The notes under the pieces are model-generated. The model did not search any database. It was not told the DNA's origin and saw only the letters and a list, made by a program, of their open reading frames with translations. A stretch of 64,000 nt of DNA from Talinum fruticosum (taxonomy: Eukaryota > Streptophyta > Magnoliopsida > Caryophyllales > Talinaceae). The stretch covers positions 2,170,001-2,234,000 of the forward strand of contig JAITYX010000078.1 of the NCBI GenBank assembly GCA_021018815.1, read 5' to 3'. This document shows, piece after piece, positions 44,268 to 54,654 of the stretch (its first letter is position 1; the number at the start of each line of letters is the position of its first letter). A program made the translations under genes and the position numbers.

Positions 44268-45248
44268 ATGAGTGCAAGTATGACACTAGAAGAGAGGTTT
44301 GAAATGCTCATGAAGGAGAATGAGTACCTCCGAAAACAACTTAGGCGTGACATGAAGGCTAAGCGTGACCAGCTAAGGAGTGAATCACCTCCTATTCGCT
44401 CTAATCCTAGCCTACATGAAGATGATGAGGAGAGCAATCCTTTTGCCTCCACGGATAGTGAAAGACAATCAAGAAGGAGTTCTAGACGGTCCAAATCTCA
44501 CTACCAAGATTTCAAAGTTGAGATTCCGGAATTTGAAGGAAGATTGCATCCGGATGAGTTCCTTGATTGGTTGAGGACCGTGGAAAGAATTTTTGATTAC
44601 AAGGAGGTACCAAACGAGAAGAAGGTGAAGCTTGTTGCACTCAAGCTTAGAGGCTTTGCTTCCACTTGGTGGGAAAATTTGAAGCACAAACGTGTGAGAG
44701 ACAAAAAGCCTAAAATCAAAAGTTGGGAGAAAATGAGAGCTAAGCTCAAAGCTCGTTTTCTACCACCTACTTATGTCCAAGATAGCTTTCTCCAACTCTA
44801 TACTCTTCAACAAGGCAATATGAGTGTGGAAGAATACACTAGAGAGTTTGAGAAATTGTTGATCAAATGTGATTTGCAAGAAAATGAGGACCAAACAATT
44901 GTGAGGTACTTAGGCGGTTTGGATGCTAAGTATGCTCAAATTGTGGAGCTACAACATTTTACCACATTTGATGAGGTGTGTCATTTGGCACACAAAGTGG
45001 AGCAACAAAAGAAAAACCGGCTTGTCAAAAAAGAAGTGCCAAAAATCTTTCCCTCTCAAAGAAGCCAACCTTTCTACAAGGGGAGTCCCCAACCTTCACC
45101 ACAAACAATTCCAAATCCCACAAAACAGCCCATGCCCATCCAAACCCCAAAGCCGCCTAATCCAATGCAAAAACAAATGACCCAAGGAGATGCTTCAAGT
45201 GTCACGGTTTTGGACACATTGTTTCGAAGTGTCCCAACCAAAGGGTGA
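44268..45248 (+). CDS. gag, gag-protease element
   Basis: ATG 44268 starts MSASMTLEERFEMLMKENE, matching the gag starts of B, D and J. The frame stays open for 327 codons. A coiled-coil-like start and an acidic, serine-rich region lead to the gag core (VEIPEFEGRLHPDEFLDWL, KLRGFASTWWENL, MSVEEYTREFEKLL, IVRYLGGLDAKYAQIV). This is the most intact gag in the window. One frameshift near 45100-45185 moves the CCHC knuckle to the next frame. Gag would build the particle, which must be filled with RT and integrase from another element. Confidence 0.92.
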   Translation: MSASMTLEERFEMLMKENEYLRKQLRRDMKAKRDQLRSESPPIRSNPSLHEDDEESNPFASTDSERQSRRSSRRSKSHYQDFKVEIPEFEGRLHPDEFLDWLRTVERIFDYKEVPNEKKVKLVALKLRGFASTWWENLKHKRVRDKKPKIKSWEKMRAKLKARFLPPTYVQDSFLQLYTLQQGNMSVEEYTREFEKLLIKCDLQENEDQTIVRYLGGLDAKYAQIVELQHFTTFDEVCHLAHKVEQQKKNRLVKKEVPKIFPSQRSQPFYKGSPQPSPQTIPNPTKQPMPIQTPKPPNPMQKQMTQGDASSVTVLDTLFRSVPTKG

Positions 45249-46129
45249 TTACTTTGGTTGAATACCAAGAGCCCTTGATGGATGAGCATGAAACCGAGAA
45301 GGAGCTACTCTTGCTAGATGAGGTAGAGGAAGTGGTAGAAGAGGCGGATGAAGGAGAAATGTTGGTGATAAGAAGGACCTTGAGCGGTTTCAAGGATCCA
45401 AGCGAGGAGCAACGTGAAACCATTTTTCACACAAGGGGCACGGTCCAAAACAAAGTGTGTTCCATTATCATTGATGGAGGTAGTTGTGCTAATGTGGCTG
45501 CCACAACAATGGTAGACAAGCTTGGACTTCATGCTTCGGTCCATCCTCACCCATATAATGTTCAATGGCTCAACCAAGGTAAAGGACTTCAAGTTAATTC
45601 TCGTTGTCTTCTTTCATTTAGTATTGGTAAGCACTATCATGATGAGTTGTGGTGTGATGTAATTCCTATGGATGCTTGCCATATATTACTTGGGAGACCT
45701 TGGCTATATGACCGAAGGGTGACACATGATGGTTTCAAGAATACCTACACCTTCACCAAGGATGGAAAGAAAATCACATTAGCCCCCTTGCCTCCTAGCC
45801 AATACAAACCGAAGCCACAAAACTCTTCCTCCCAAAATGACCTTTTGTTTGTACTCAAGGAACCTCTCCTCAAAGACAAGCAAAAAGAGTTTGAGCCTTA
45901 CTACAAACACATCCGTTCATTCCCATACTCAGCCGAGGAGTTGCCACAAAAATTCCAACCTCTTTCCACCATTTTTCATGACAAGTTCAGCTTTGTTCCC
46001 CCACATAAAATTCCTTTCCATTCACCACCACAAAGACATTTCCTAAGCCAAAAATCCTTGTCCCAAGAGCCATTTGTTTTACCCGGACAGAGTATGATTT
46101 GGATCCCAATGGTGATGATTTATGGGTAG
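45185..46129 (+). CDS. CCHC knuckle and protease, gag-protease element
   Basis: In this frame the knuckle CFKCHGFGHIVSKC (45191-45232) is complete. An acidic linker (DEVEEVVEEADEGEML) leads to the protease motif CSIIIDGGSCANVAATT near 45460-45510, then WCDVIPMDACHILLGRPWL and KKITLAPLPPSQ. About 100 residues follow that have no match to RT. The frame ends at 46129 near a frame change. Relative to full elements everything after the protease linker is replaced. Confidence 0.9.
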   Translation, partial: RRCFKCHGFGHIVSKCPNQRVITLVEYQEPLMDEHETEKELLLLDEVEEVVEEADEGEMLVIRRTLSGFKDPSEEQRETIFHTRGTVQNKVCSIIIDGGSCANVAATTMVDKLGLHASVHPHPYNVQWLNQGKGLQVNSRCLLSFSIGKHYHDELWCDVIPMDACHILLGRPWLYDRRVTHDGFKNTYTFTKDGKKITLAPLPPSQYKPKPQNSSSQNDLLFVLKEPLLKDKQKEFEPYYKHIRSFPYSAEELPQKFQPLSTIFHDKFSFVPPHKIPFHSPPQRHFLSQKSLSQEPFVLPGQSMIWIPMVMIYG

Positions 46130-46572
46130 TCGACCGGGAAGAGCAAACAGAAAATCCATGGGCAGAATTAATACCAAAGGAAGTTGTGTATCTTCCTCAA
46201 TGTTTGCGGTTTGATGTGCCTAATGAGGACAGAGGCAGCCCCTACATCATGAGCATACTCGGAGAACATCCGGGCTGGCTGCATGGGCGGGGCTTGTCTC
46301 CACAATTAACCGTCTGCTCGGGCATACAAGGAAACTCCATTTTTGTTCTCAACATAAGCTCCAACTTGGTCAGATTTTTTCACACCGGAGCATGTTATTT
46401 GTGCGAATTTGAGGGCAAATTCTCTCCTACAAGGGAGAATGATGGAGAGTGGGCAGCGTCCTGTTTTGAGCTGTGTGACATTCATGTTAAGAAGCTTTGT
46501 ATGTTTAGTGTTCAGCCGGAAATGCTTGCTTACTCCATGATCAAGGGAAGGGCTCAAAATACAAGCGCATGA
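46099..46572 (+). CDS. Tail ORF of unknown origin running into the 3' LTR
   Basis: This 157-codon frame overlaps the end of the protease frame. It encodes DPNGDDLWVVDREEQTENPW, IPKEVVYLPQCLRFDVP and FEGKFSPTRENDGEWA. I do not recognise its first 100 residues. EGKFSPTRENDGEW spans the polypurine tract and corresponds to the integrase-end position of full elements. The last 43 codons lie inside the 3' LTR. It may be a captured sequence; no match can be named. Confidence 0.5.
   Translation: MDPNGDDLWVVDREEQTENPWAELIPKEVVYLPQCLRFDVPNEDRGSPYIMSILGEHPGWLHGRGLSPQLTVCSGIQGNSIFVLNISSNLVRFFHTGACYLCEFEGKFSPTRENDGEWAASCFELCDIHVKKLCMFSVQPEMLAYSMIKGRAQNTSA
46431..46439 (+). other. Polypurine tract of the gag-protease element
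   Basis: AAGGGAGAA sits directly before the 3' LTR start TGATGGAG. It would prime plus-strand DNA synthesis. Confidence 0.85.
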
Positions 46573-47673
46573 TGCTAGTGGATCCCGGAGGATGATGAGT
46601 CCGGATCATTAAGTTCTTATGATTTTGTTTATAAATAATTGAGTACCAATTTAGTTGAGAAGATTAGTGAACGTAGTCACCTAAAATCTCCATGGTCAAG
46701 CAAGAAGGTTTGTTCTAGTCAAGGCCGAGAATGTTGCTATGTTATGCTCAAGGTACATAAATAAGTTGGTGCTTATTATGGTCGGTCCATATTTACTAAT
46801 GGGAGACCTTAGCCGAATGATGGACAACAAAGGAAGATGATGACAAAGCATTCTAGAAGCATCAAGAATCAAGGAGCTTGGAGAAGGGGAAAACAAGCCA
46901 TAGCCACATGTTCCCAATTTTGGAATACTTGGCTAGAATTCACCCTAGCTTGGCTTGGAGGGAGGGAAAGGAATATTGTTAGTTAGCATTTTATTTTTGC
47001 TTTATTTTCAGCTTGAATTCGGTTATGCTTTTCAGCTTGAATTTGGTTTTGTAAAATGCCAAGGCAAGGCATTATATATTCAGCTCATGTGCTTCATTGT
47101 AAAACACCTTTGATGAATATATTTGAGTTTAAACTCTTGAGCTGGATTGCTCGTTTTTGAATCCTCAAAGCTGTATCCGTGCTTGGCATCACGGTGGTGT
47201 TCTTTGAGTCTCTTGAGTCCCGGTGGTGTTGCTCGTATCCGAGCCCGAGTCGAGGTTCTATCCCTCACTTTGCCGCCTCATATCTCACAATCTACCCAGC
47301 CATTTCACTCCAAATTTTAACCACAATCCTTCCAGTCCATCTACTATTATTCCTCCAATTTTCAGCTCCATCCAAGAAACCCTCCGTCCTCCACCCTTGA
47401 TCCAAACAGAAGGTGTCAGCCTGAACATCCAGTCCAGTGCTGCTCATTTCAGGCGTGCAGATCAAGGACTTCCCTAACTCCAAAATTTCCCAGATTTTAC
47501 CACAATCAACCTTCACCTGTTACCTTCCTTCCCACCAATTTTTAGCTAAATCCAAGAACCTTTGCCCCTCCATTTCCCCAATCTGCCAAGATTGCGCACG
47601 CAGGCTGCATTCCGGCCGGTTGTGCTTCTTGCGGTTTTCTCTACTTTTTCTTTGCTTCCGCCACTACACATCA
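46440..47673 (+). repeat. 3' LTR of the gag-protease element
   Basis: 1234 bp, nearly identical to the 5' LTR. It lacks 49 bp near 47235: one hairpin module was lost by a deletion between the repeated TGGTGTTGCTGTAT loops. Confidence 0.95.
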
Positions 47674-47678
47674 AAATG

Positions 47679-47831
47679 GGCAGAAAAAGTTTTGTGTGGT
47701 TTAGGTTTTTTTGTGGGCTAAGGTGTTCGGGGTCGGGGTTGTGTTTGGGGGATAAGGAATATAATCACCCAAGGAATCGGAACTTACTACGATACTAAAG
47801 TTGATGTATAGTTCAAGCTCGATACCAAAGT
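47679..47831 (-). other. Leader of element F with two PBS copies
   Basis: Next to gag lies a T-rich leader (A-rich in sense). The ancestral PBS copy is the reverse of CTACGATACTAAAG at 47787-47800, followed by an LTR-edge copy at 47802 and a second PBS at 47821-47830. The LTR proper starts at 47832 if it is taken to match the 3' LTR. Confidence 0.8.
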
Positions 47832-49326
47832 TGATGTATAATTCAAGCTATGATACCAAAGTTGATGTATAGCTGGGGTAAATGGCTAAAGAGGGTAGAA
47901 AGGAGGTTAAGATGCAAAGAAGAGAAACCGGGCAGAATGGCTTTCTCCGAGTGCAATCTTGGGAGAACGAGGTGATGGAGGATTAAATGGTGGAGTTTGG
48001 AGGTGAAATTTGGAGGGAAGGCTCTTGGGAAGGTTAGGAAGGGATGGTAAAAGCGGGGATCCAGGTTGACAAAATGTCTCGCTAGGTGGAAGTCCGAGCT
48101 GACGGGTCTTGGTTGTTTTGGAGGAGGGGTCAGAATACGGCTTGGATGGAGCTGAAATTCGGAGGGGAGCTCATGAGGGAGTTGGGATGAGGTGGTAAAA
48201 AGTGGGGATTCATTCGAGGTCGGGATCACCTCGAACTAATGGCTAAAAGTCTGTCTCGCTAAGTAGGTGTCCGGAATGACAGGATTTGGGTGTTTTGATG
48301 GAGGGGTCAGACGGGTACTTGGATTGAGTTGAGATTTGAGAGGGGATGACTCAACTTGTCCAGAGAGGTGTTGGTGAAATTTGGAGTGGAATTAATTTGT
48401 GGATTGGGAGATATGGATTTTTGAAGTTGGGTAACCGGATAGGTTAAGGTTCTCAAGTATACGAAACACCACCTTGAAAAGTCTTAGGGCACCTTTCACT
48501 TGGCTAGATACGTGAAACACCACTAGCAAGCTCAAGGACTCAAAAGATAACCACAAAGTTGCCAAACTTGGATACAACATTTGAGGATTCAAAGGGGAAC
48601 GAGCACACAGCTCAAATTCTAATTTCATATTCGTCAAAAGTTGTTTTTACAAAGCTGAATACATTGAGTATTTATAGGGAATAAAAGCATGCCGAAAATA
48701 AACTAAAGCTTAAAGCAAAAAGATAATCAAAGGCCTAAATTAAGCTTCCCCTTCTCCAAGCCAAGATGGGTGGCCGGATGTGAAGATGCATTCTTGGCCA
48801 AGCTCCGAGGCTCCTAGGGAACATATGGTGGTAAATGCATAGTTCATTTTCAGCCAAGTATTCCTCGCCCCTTGCACAATATAGCTCCTCATTGGTCCAA
48901 CACATGCTCTCTTCCACAAAGGATAGTGCTTGGGAATTCCTCTAGAGTTTTCTCTGGGGCAGCCACGAATTTCCAGCCTTGGTGACTGATTTTGAAGGAC
49001 CAAACATGGTCATTTTGGTCCGAACAGATTTGTGCATTGATGTTCGGTTTTAAACCGAATTGGACTCTTTGATAATTTTGGACTTCCCTTTGTGGCGTAT
49101 AATGCTTCACCCCTTAAGCAACATTTATTTATGTACCAATTGTCATAGAATGACAATTTTCATGGCCCTTAAAATCTCTTCAAACCTTGGCTCGGTTTGC
49201 ACTACTTTGGCGAGCATAGGAGTTTTTGGTGTAAAATTTATCTTCAAATAAACTTGACTCCTTTTATGCCTTAGCTTGAGAACCCCTTGACTTTTGGACG
49301 TTTGACTTGGATGGAAATATCAATCA
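47832..49326 (-). repeat. 5' LTR of element F
   Basis: It pairs with 37220-38741 over its full length. Its edge unit (TGATGTATAATTC...GATACCAAAG, then TGATGTATAGC at 47863) is also in the 3' LTR. The outer U3 end is TGATTGATATTTCC in sense. Confidence 0.88.
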
Positions 49327-49331
49327 TTGTG

Positions 49332-50009
49332 CATACCTTGCTTCCAAACCTCCAAGATACCTCACAATCGTTTGATTTTCATTTTCTTGAAGGTCACATT
49401 TGATAAGCAACCTCTCAAACTCTCGGGTGTACTCTTCCACATTCATATTTCCTTGTTGCAAATTATGGAGTTGAGAGTAGCTATCTTGAACATAAGTTCG
49501 GGGCAAGAAACGAGCCTTGAGTTTTGTCCTCATTTTCTCCCAACTTCTAATCTTAGACATCCTTTCTCTTACACGCTTATGCACCAAATTTTCCCACCAA
49601 GTTGAGGCAAATCCTCTAAGCTTGAGTGCAACAAGCTTCACCTTCTTCTCTTCGGGTACCTCCTTGTAGTCAAAAATCCTTTCAACGGTTCTCAACCAAT
49701 CTAGAAATTCATCCGGGTTCAATCGCCCTTCAAACTCCGGTATCTCAACTTTAAAGTCATGAGAATGTGTTCTTGTTCGCCTAGAACTTCTCCTTGAACG
49801 CGCCCTTCACTATACTCATCCAAAGTAGCAAAGGGATTGCTTTCTTCATCTCCTTCATGGAGACTAGGAATAGGCTGAGTAGGAGGGGAATTGCTCCTCA
49901 ATTGGTCTCTCTTAGCTTTCATGGACTGCCCAAGTTGCTTGCAGAGGTACTCATTTTCTTTCATCAACATGTCAAATATTTCCTCCAAGGTCATACTAGC
50001 GCTCATGGT
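49332..50009 (-). pseudogene. gag N-terminal part of element D
   Basis: It starts MSASMTLEEIFDMLMKENEY near 50006, with an upstream in-frame Met at 50015. One frameshift near 49720 falls between the acidic start and the core (MNPDEFLDWLRTVERIFDYK, FASTWWENLVHKRV, NVEEYTREFERLL). The core frame 49324-49722 ends RYLGGLEARYAQ at the F insertion and continues at 37214 with VVELQHFSTF. Confidence 0.88.
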
Positions 50010-50079
50010 TGGCATTTTTGTGGGTTTCTAGCTATTTTTGTAGTTTTTGGGTTAAGGGAATGATGAATCCACCAAGGAA

Positions 50080-50104
50080 TCAGAACTTGCTCTGATACCA
50101 AAGT
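50080..50104 (-). other. Primer-binding site of element D (tRNA-iMet)
   Basis: The reverse complement reads TTTGGTATCAGAGCAAGTTC directly at the 5' LTR edge (50105). Confidence 0.9.
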
Positions 50105-51132
50105 TGATGTATAGTGAGGGCAATGAGCAAAAATAAAGAACAAGCACAAACAAGAGAAACCGGGCAGAATATGCCCCTTAGGTGTGGTCTTGGGAGAACG
50201 GGGTGATGGAGGGGTAAATGGATGAATTTGGAGATGAAATTTGAGGGGGAACTCTTGAACGAGTTAGGAAAGGCTGGTAAAAAGTGGGGGATGATTTGAG
50301 GTTGGGATCACCTTGAACCTTTGATAAAAAGACTGTCGTGCTGGGCGGTCATCCGAATGAGGTCCTTTGTTTGTTTTCGAGGAGGGGGCCGGAGTTTAGC
50401 TCGGATTGACCTGAAATCTGAAAGGGGGGTAATTAGACACGTAGAAGAATAGGTGGGTGAAATTTGGGATGGAGGAGGTTCATATTTTGGGAGATATGGA
50501 TTTTTAAGTTGGATAACTAGATAGGCTAAGGCTTCCAAGGTTACGAAATCACCACCTTGAAAATCTTAGCGCACCAAAAACCTAGCTAGATACAGACAAC
50601 ACCACTAGCAAGATTTATGGACTCATAAGATCACCACCAAGTTGCCAAACTTGGATAAAGCATTTGAGGATTTTAAGGGGAAGAGCAATTCCAGCTTAAT
50701 GTTCATTCAATATTCAAAGATAGTTTGTACATGGCCGAATACAAGCTATTTGTAATGCTCAATTAACAATAACATAATCTAAGGCTAAAATAAGATCAAA
50801 GGCCTAGATCATGCTACCCCTTCTCCAAGTTACAATGGATGGCCGGATGTGAACAAGTAAATCTCGACCAAGCATTCTTCACCCCTTGTGCAAGCCATTT
50901 CCCCATTGGTCCAACAAACAAGATTCCTTCCACTAAGAGTAGTGCTTGAAGATTCTTCTAGAATTCTTCCTTTGTTGCTCCATTTCAGTTAAGGCCTCTT
51001 CGGATGGGATATTTGGACCGCCCTTGATTAATAAACTTCAACCTTTATTTATGTACCACATGACATAAAACAAGTAACACTTCATGGCCCTTCATAACTG
51101 GTCTCACCTTGCACCATATGGACTACCCATCA
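50105..51132 (-). repeat. 5' LTR of element D
   Basis: A 1028-bp LTR from TGATGTATAG (50105) to CCCATCA (51132). Module stems GCTAG/CTAGC near 50580-50605 and CAAGG/CCTTG near 50540-50560. It adjoins the U5 end and PBS of G, so D probably inserted within the last 25 bases of G's LTR. Confidence 0.8.
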
Positions 51133-52259
51133 CTCTTGCTCCAAGGATACATCATATTTGGTATCAGAGCTTATGGCTACCATCCTTGTATGAGCTTCCC
51201 TAAGCCAGCAAACCCACACAAAAAAAAAAAACCGAAACAAAAAAAAAAATGTTTCTACCCATTTTCACCATCTTGAGCACAAATTTGCATTTAGTTGTGA
51301 GAGCTGAAATGGCCGCTTCTGATTTTGAGTTGGCTAGTCTACTTGTGCCCAAGTTTTATGGCCAACAATATCTATTTTCTTGTTGGTTTATCAAGGTTGA
51401 AGAAGCCTTTACAAATTTGAGTTTAGAAGAGCATGAGAAGATAGAAATTGTTGTGTAGGTTGAGGAGTCATGACCTCACTTGGTGGAAAACCTACAAGAT
51501 GATAAGAAAGAAGAAAGGCAAAGAGAAATTGTGCACATGGAGAAAGTTGAGAGGGAAGTTGCTAAAAAATTTGGTCCACTAACATACAAACCTCTTCCCA
51601 CCAAGACCAAACCTATTAACAAGGGAAGTCTCTTTTCTCTTCCCTCCAAACCTTCAACCATCACGTCCTCTCCTCCACCAACACCTATTGGCCAGCCTTC
51701 CCTCCTACCTTAAATTGCCCCAACTTGTCACAAAAGAAGCCACCATATTCCCTCACCTAAACCTTTTGACCAGCCCCTCTTTCCCTCACCACAAAACACC
51801 AAATCTAACCTCTAAAAAGCCAACAACCTCCCTCATTTACCCCTACTGTCCAGTCTTCTTTACCTCCACAAAAAGCCACACCCCTTCTCAAAAGGAGCCC
51901 CCAAATACCCTCACCAAATTCTGGTGGTTGTCTTTCCCCTCCACCACCAAATTTCTCAACCCCACAACCCACAAACCCTCTTGGTCCACAAACCTATTAA
52001 CAAGGGATGACTCACCTTGAGTTGGAGTACCCACAATCAAGCCTTGTGTTGGCTGAATGAGAAGAGCTCCATGAGGAGCAAGAAGAAAATGAGCTCCATG
52101 ATGAGTATGATATCTTGGGTGTGACAATGAGAGTTGTGATAGCTCAAGCGGACAACCCTTTAGTTGGTTTCATGGAGAAATTATGTGAGTCCATTTGGAG
52201 GTGTTCTACCATTGACAAGAGGCTTAGTATCATCATCCTTGTGCTTCAGCGTTGGAGCC
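51133..52259 (+). pseudogene. Element G remnant: PBS, second-type gag, fragment of RNase H
   Basis: GGATACATCA (51145-51154) is an LTR end, followed by PBS TTTGGTATCAGAGC (51156). An A-rich leader (51218-51250) precedes ATG 51309. Gag reads MAASDFELASLLVPKFYGQQ, SCWFIKVEEAFTNLSLEEHE, EREVAKKFGP, then a proline-rich stretch with stops to about 52020. At 52140-52258 the frame shows PLVGFMEKLCESIWRCSTIDK and VLQRWSP, a decayed RNase H ([28 protein letters not shown]). Protease and RT between them are missing. Confidence 0.72.
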
Positions 52260-52805
52260 CGATGTATAGCCAAAGTAAGAAATCGAGAGAGGGGAGAATG
52301 ATGTATAGCCAAGCGAGGAGCCGAGAGAGGGTGAGAAAGTGTTGTGGACGGTAGAGGAAAAGAGCGACTCGCTGAGTGCTAAATGAACAAAGTAGTAAGG
52401 ATAAAACCAAGGCCCTTAAGGATATAGAAGCACCATCTTAAGAATCTTGGGGCACCGAAGGCTAAGCTAGATACGAGATAATCACCACTAGCAAAGACCT
52501 TTGGACTCAATCGGACACCACTAAGCGGCCAAACTTAGATATAGCAATTGAGAATTTAAGGGGCAAAAGAGCAGTATCAAGCTCGGTTTTCATTCAATCA
52601 AAGTTGTAACAAGTAGTATAAATAATGCTAGGAGAGTATGTACAAGATCAAAGGCGTAGATTACACCATAGCTTACCCCTTCTCCAAGTTGGTTTTTGGG
52701 AACATGTGGCTGGAATTGAATAGTGATTCTCGGCCAAGTATTACTTGCCCCTTGCTCAAGCTTGATTGTGATTGGTCCAACACAAGATTCTTCCACTATA
52801 GTTAG
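52260..52805 (-). repeat. 3' LTR of element H, part 1, with a duplicated 39-bp edge
   Basis: The LTR edge GATGTATAGCCAA occurs at 52261 and again at 52299, with the purine run GAGAGAGGGGAGAA between them. The LTR continues to GTTAG (52801-52805), one copy of the target duplication of the solo LTR. Confidence 0.72.
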
Positions 52806-54061
52806 TGATGTGTAGTGGGAGGCGGAAGCAAAAAGGAAGCAAAACCGTGAACAAGCAGCCTGGCCGAACAGGACCTGCAGGCGCAGCTCGGGGAAAAGGG
52901 TGAAAAGAGGGGCAAATGATCTTGGATTTGGACGAAATTTGGTAGAGGGTGAGCTAACTGGTTGGGGAAGGTTGTGGCAAAATTTGGGAATTTTTGGATA
53001 AGGGGAACACCCTGATCAACAAGCCTGAAGTTGACAGTACCCGGCTGGATGAACAGATTGATACCCTTTGTTTGGTTTTAATGTGGAGGGCGGAGAAGTT
53101 CTTGGATGCAGCTGAAATTTGAAGGAATGGAAGTGGATGGACTGGAAAGAAGGTGGTTAAAATTTGGATAAAAATGGCTAAGTAGATTGTGAGTTATGGG
53201 ATGGAAAAGTCGCTGGATAGTACATTGACCCGAGCTCGGATACGTAAACACCACCGAGTGAATCAAGGGGCGCACCTAAGCGATCCGGATACAGCAACAC
53301 CACCGGGACTTAAGTGACTCAAAGGACACCACCGTGATGCCAAGCACGGATACAGCTTTGAGGATTCAAAGGGTTGAGAAATCCATCTCAAAAGAGCAAA
53401 GCTCAAATTCATATATTCATCAAAAGTGTCTTTACAATGAGCATGATGGCTGAATATATAATGCCTAGTAATGGCATTTACAAAACTGAAAACAAAGCTA
53501 AAATTAAAGCTAAAATGAAACAAAAACCATAAAGATTCTTTCCCCTCCTCCAAGCTAAGCTAGGAGAAATTCTAGCCAAGTATTTGAAAATTGGGAACAT
53601 GTGGTCTTGCTTTGTTTGCCCCTTTGCCAAGCTTCCTTCTAACCAACTCCCACTAAGGTGAGTGCTTCTAGAATTCTCCTTCATGTGTGTCATTGGCTGC
53701 TGGATATTAGGTGCTTGACTTCGGCCATGTTGACCCTTGGACCGACCCTCTTGATTATTTATGAATAAGGTAAAAATAGTAACACTTGAAGCAAGTCATG
53801 GCCGGACTTCTCTTTGCCTTAACATGGAGGGATTTAGGTAGTTAGCTTATATCTTCTCTAACTTGAGTCCATCGATAAGCAATTTATTTATAAACAAGAT
53901 CATAAGAAATTGATGTCCATGAATCTTCAACCTCCGGGACTCAAATGAAATATGAGAAATATGATTGACACCATGGATATTCCCGGTTCTTCCTTGATCA
54001 TGCAAAGCTCATTAGGATGGACATCTTTCAACTCAAACATAGGGCTGGCCACTCTCCATCA
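52806..54061 (-). mobile_element. Solo LTR in the H LTR, target duplication GTTAG
   Basis: A 1256-bp minus-oriented LTR is flanked by GTTAG at 52801-52805 and 54062-54066. Its U5 resembles the solo LTR at 16867. Its U3 (53880-53960) resembles the start of the window, 1-150. Confidence 0.93.
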
Positions 54062-54066
54062 GTTAG

Positions 54067-54377
54067 TGCTCTTGGATTCTTCTAGAACTCCCTTCATGCT
54101 AGTAGTCCTCCATTGATTCATGTTGTTAGTCTAAATATGGACCCTTCGGTTTGGACCGTCTTTGCTTATCGTGCCTCAACTCCTAAGCATCAACTTATTT
54201 ATGTACCAATTGACATAAAAGGGCAACATTCACGGCTCCTCAAGTCTGGATTTAGCTTGTACTACATGGACTAGGACAGAAGATTTAGGTGTCCAAAGTT
54301 GACCTTCACACAAGCTTATCTCCTCTTGCGGTTTTGCCATAAGCCCATGGCCTTTGGTGACTTGGGACTCTCCATCA
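54067..54377 (-). repeat. 3' LTR of element H, part 2 (U3)
   Basis: It ends CTCCATCA at 54377, the reverse of TGATGGAG. The purine run (CAGGGGAGAA in sense) follows at 54378-54390. Confidence 0.82.
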
Positions 54378-54654
54378 TTCTCCCCTGTAAAGAAGAATTT
54401 TCCCTCAAATTCTCCAATATATCATCCTCAAAATAGTGAGATAAATCAGCCACATTAAAGCTTGTGGATACTCCATATTCACCGGGTAGATCAACCTTGT
54501 AGGTGTTGTCATTGATCTTCTCTAACACTTCAAATGGTCCATCAGCCCTAGGCATTAGCTTGTTCTTCCTCTTGGAAGGAAAACGTTCCTTCCTTAAATG
54601 TACACATACAAGATTTCTGGGCTGGAAAACCTTCTTTCTTTTTCCTTTGTCAAA
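54316..54654 (-). pseudogene. Integrase tail of element H
   Basis: It reads [56 protein letters not shown] and [17 protein letters not shown], then about 20 codons inside the LTR (MMESPKSPKAMG). The start of the open frame (TPFMLQLEKPLDSWT) comes from the adjoining chimeric LTR and is not real. About 65 integrase residues are missing between this piece and 55828. Confidence 0.82.

Larger units (their letters stand above)
42886..47673 (+). mobile_element. Compact gag-protease LTR element without RT or integrase (TR-GAG type), target duplication AAATG
   Basis: LTRs at 42886-44168 and 46440-47673 enclose only 2.27 kb. AAATG flanks it at 42881-42885 and 47674-47678. About ten scattered differences plus one 49-bp indel separate the LTRs, so it is the youngest complete insertion here. 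It has a PBS, gag with CCHC, a protease, a short unknown tail and a polypurine tract. It fits terminal-repeat elements with a GAG domain, known in plants as non-autonomous. Confidence 0.95.
37220..49326 (-). mobile_element. Element F: complete non-autonomous element with second gag type, target duplication TTGTG
   Basis: LTRs at 37220-38741 and 47832-49326 enclose a minus-strand interior; TTGTG lies at 37215-37219 and 49327-49331. Without its own insertions (solo LTR 40758-42008; gag-protease element 42886-47673) F is about 6.1 kb. The interior has a gag of the YGQQ type, an acidic stretch, a much-altered protease, the RNase H-like domain shared with M, and the last residues of an integrase tail. 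RT and the integrase core are absent. Confidence 0.92.

Noticed and set aside
47785..47875. Spaced repeats at the PBS as a CRISPR-like array
   Set aside because: There are only three units, and they are explained by LTR edge plus PBS; no cas genes or unique spacers.
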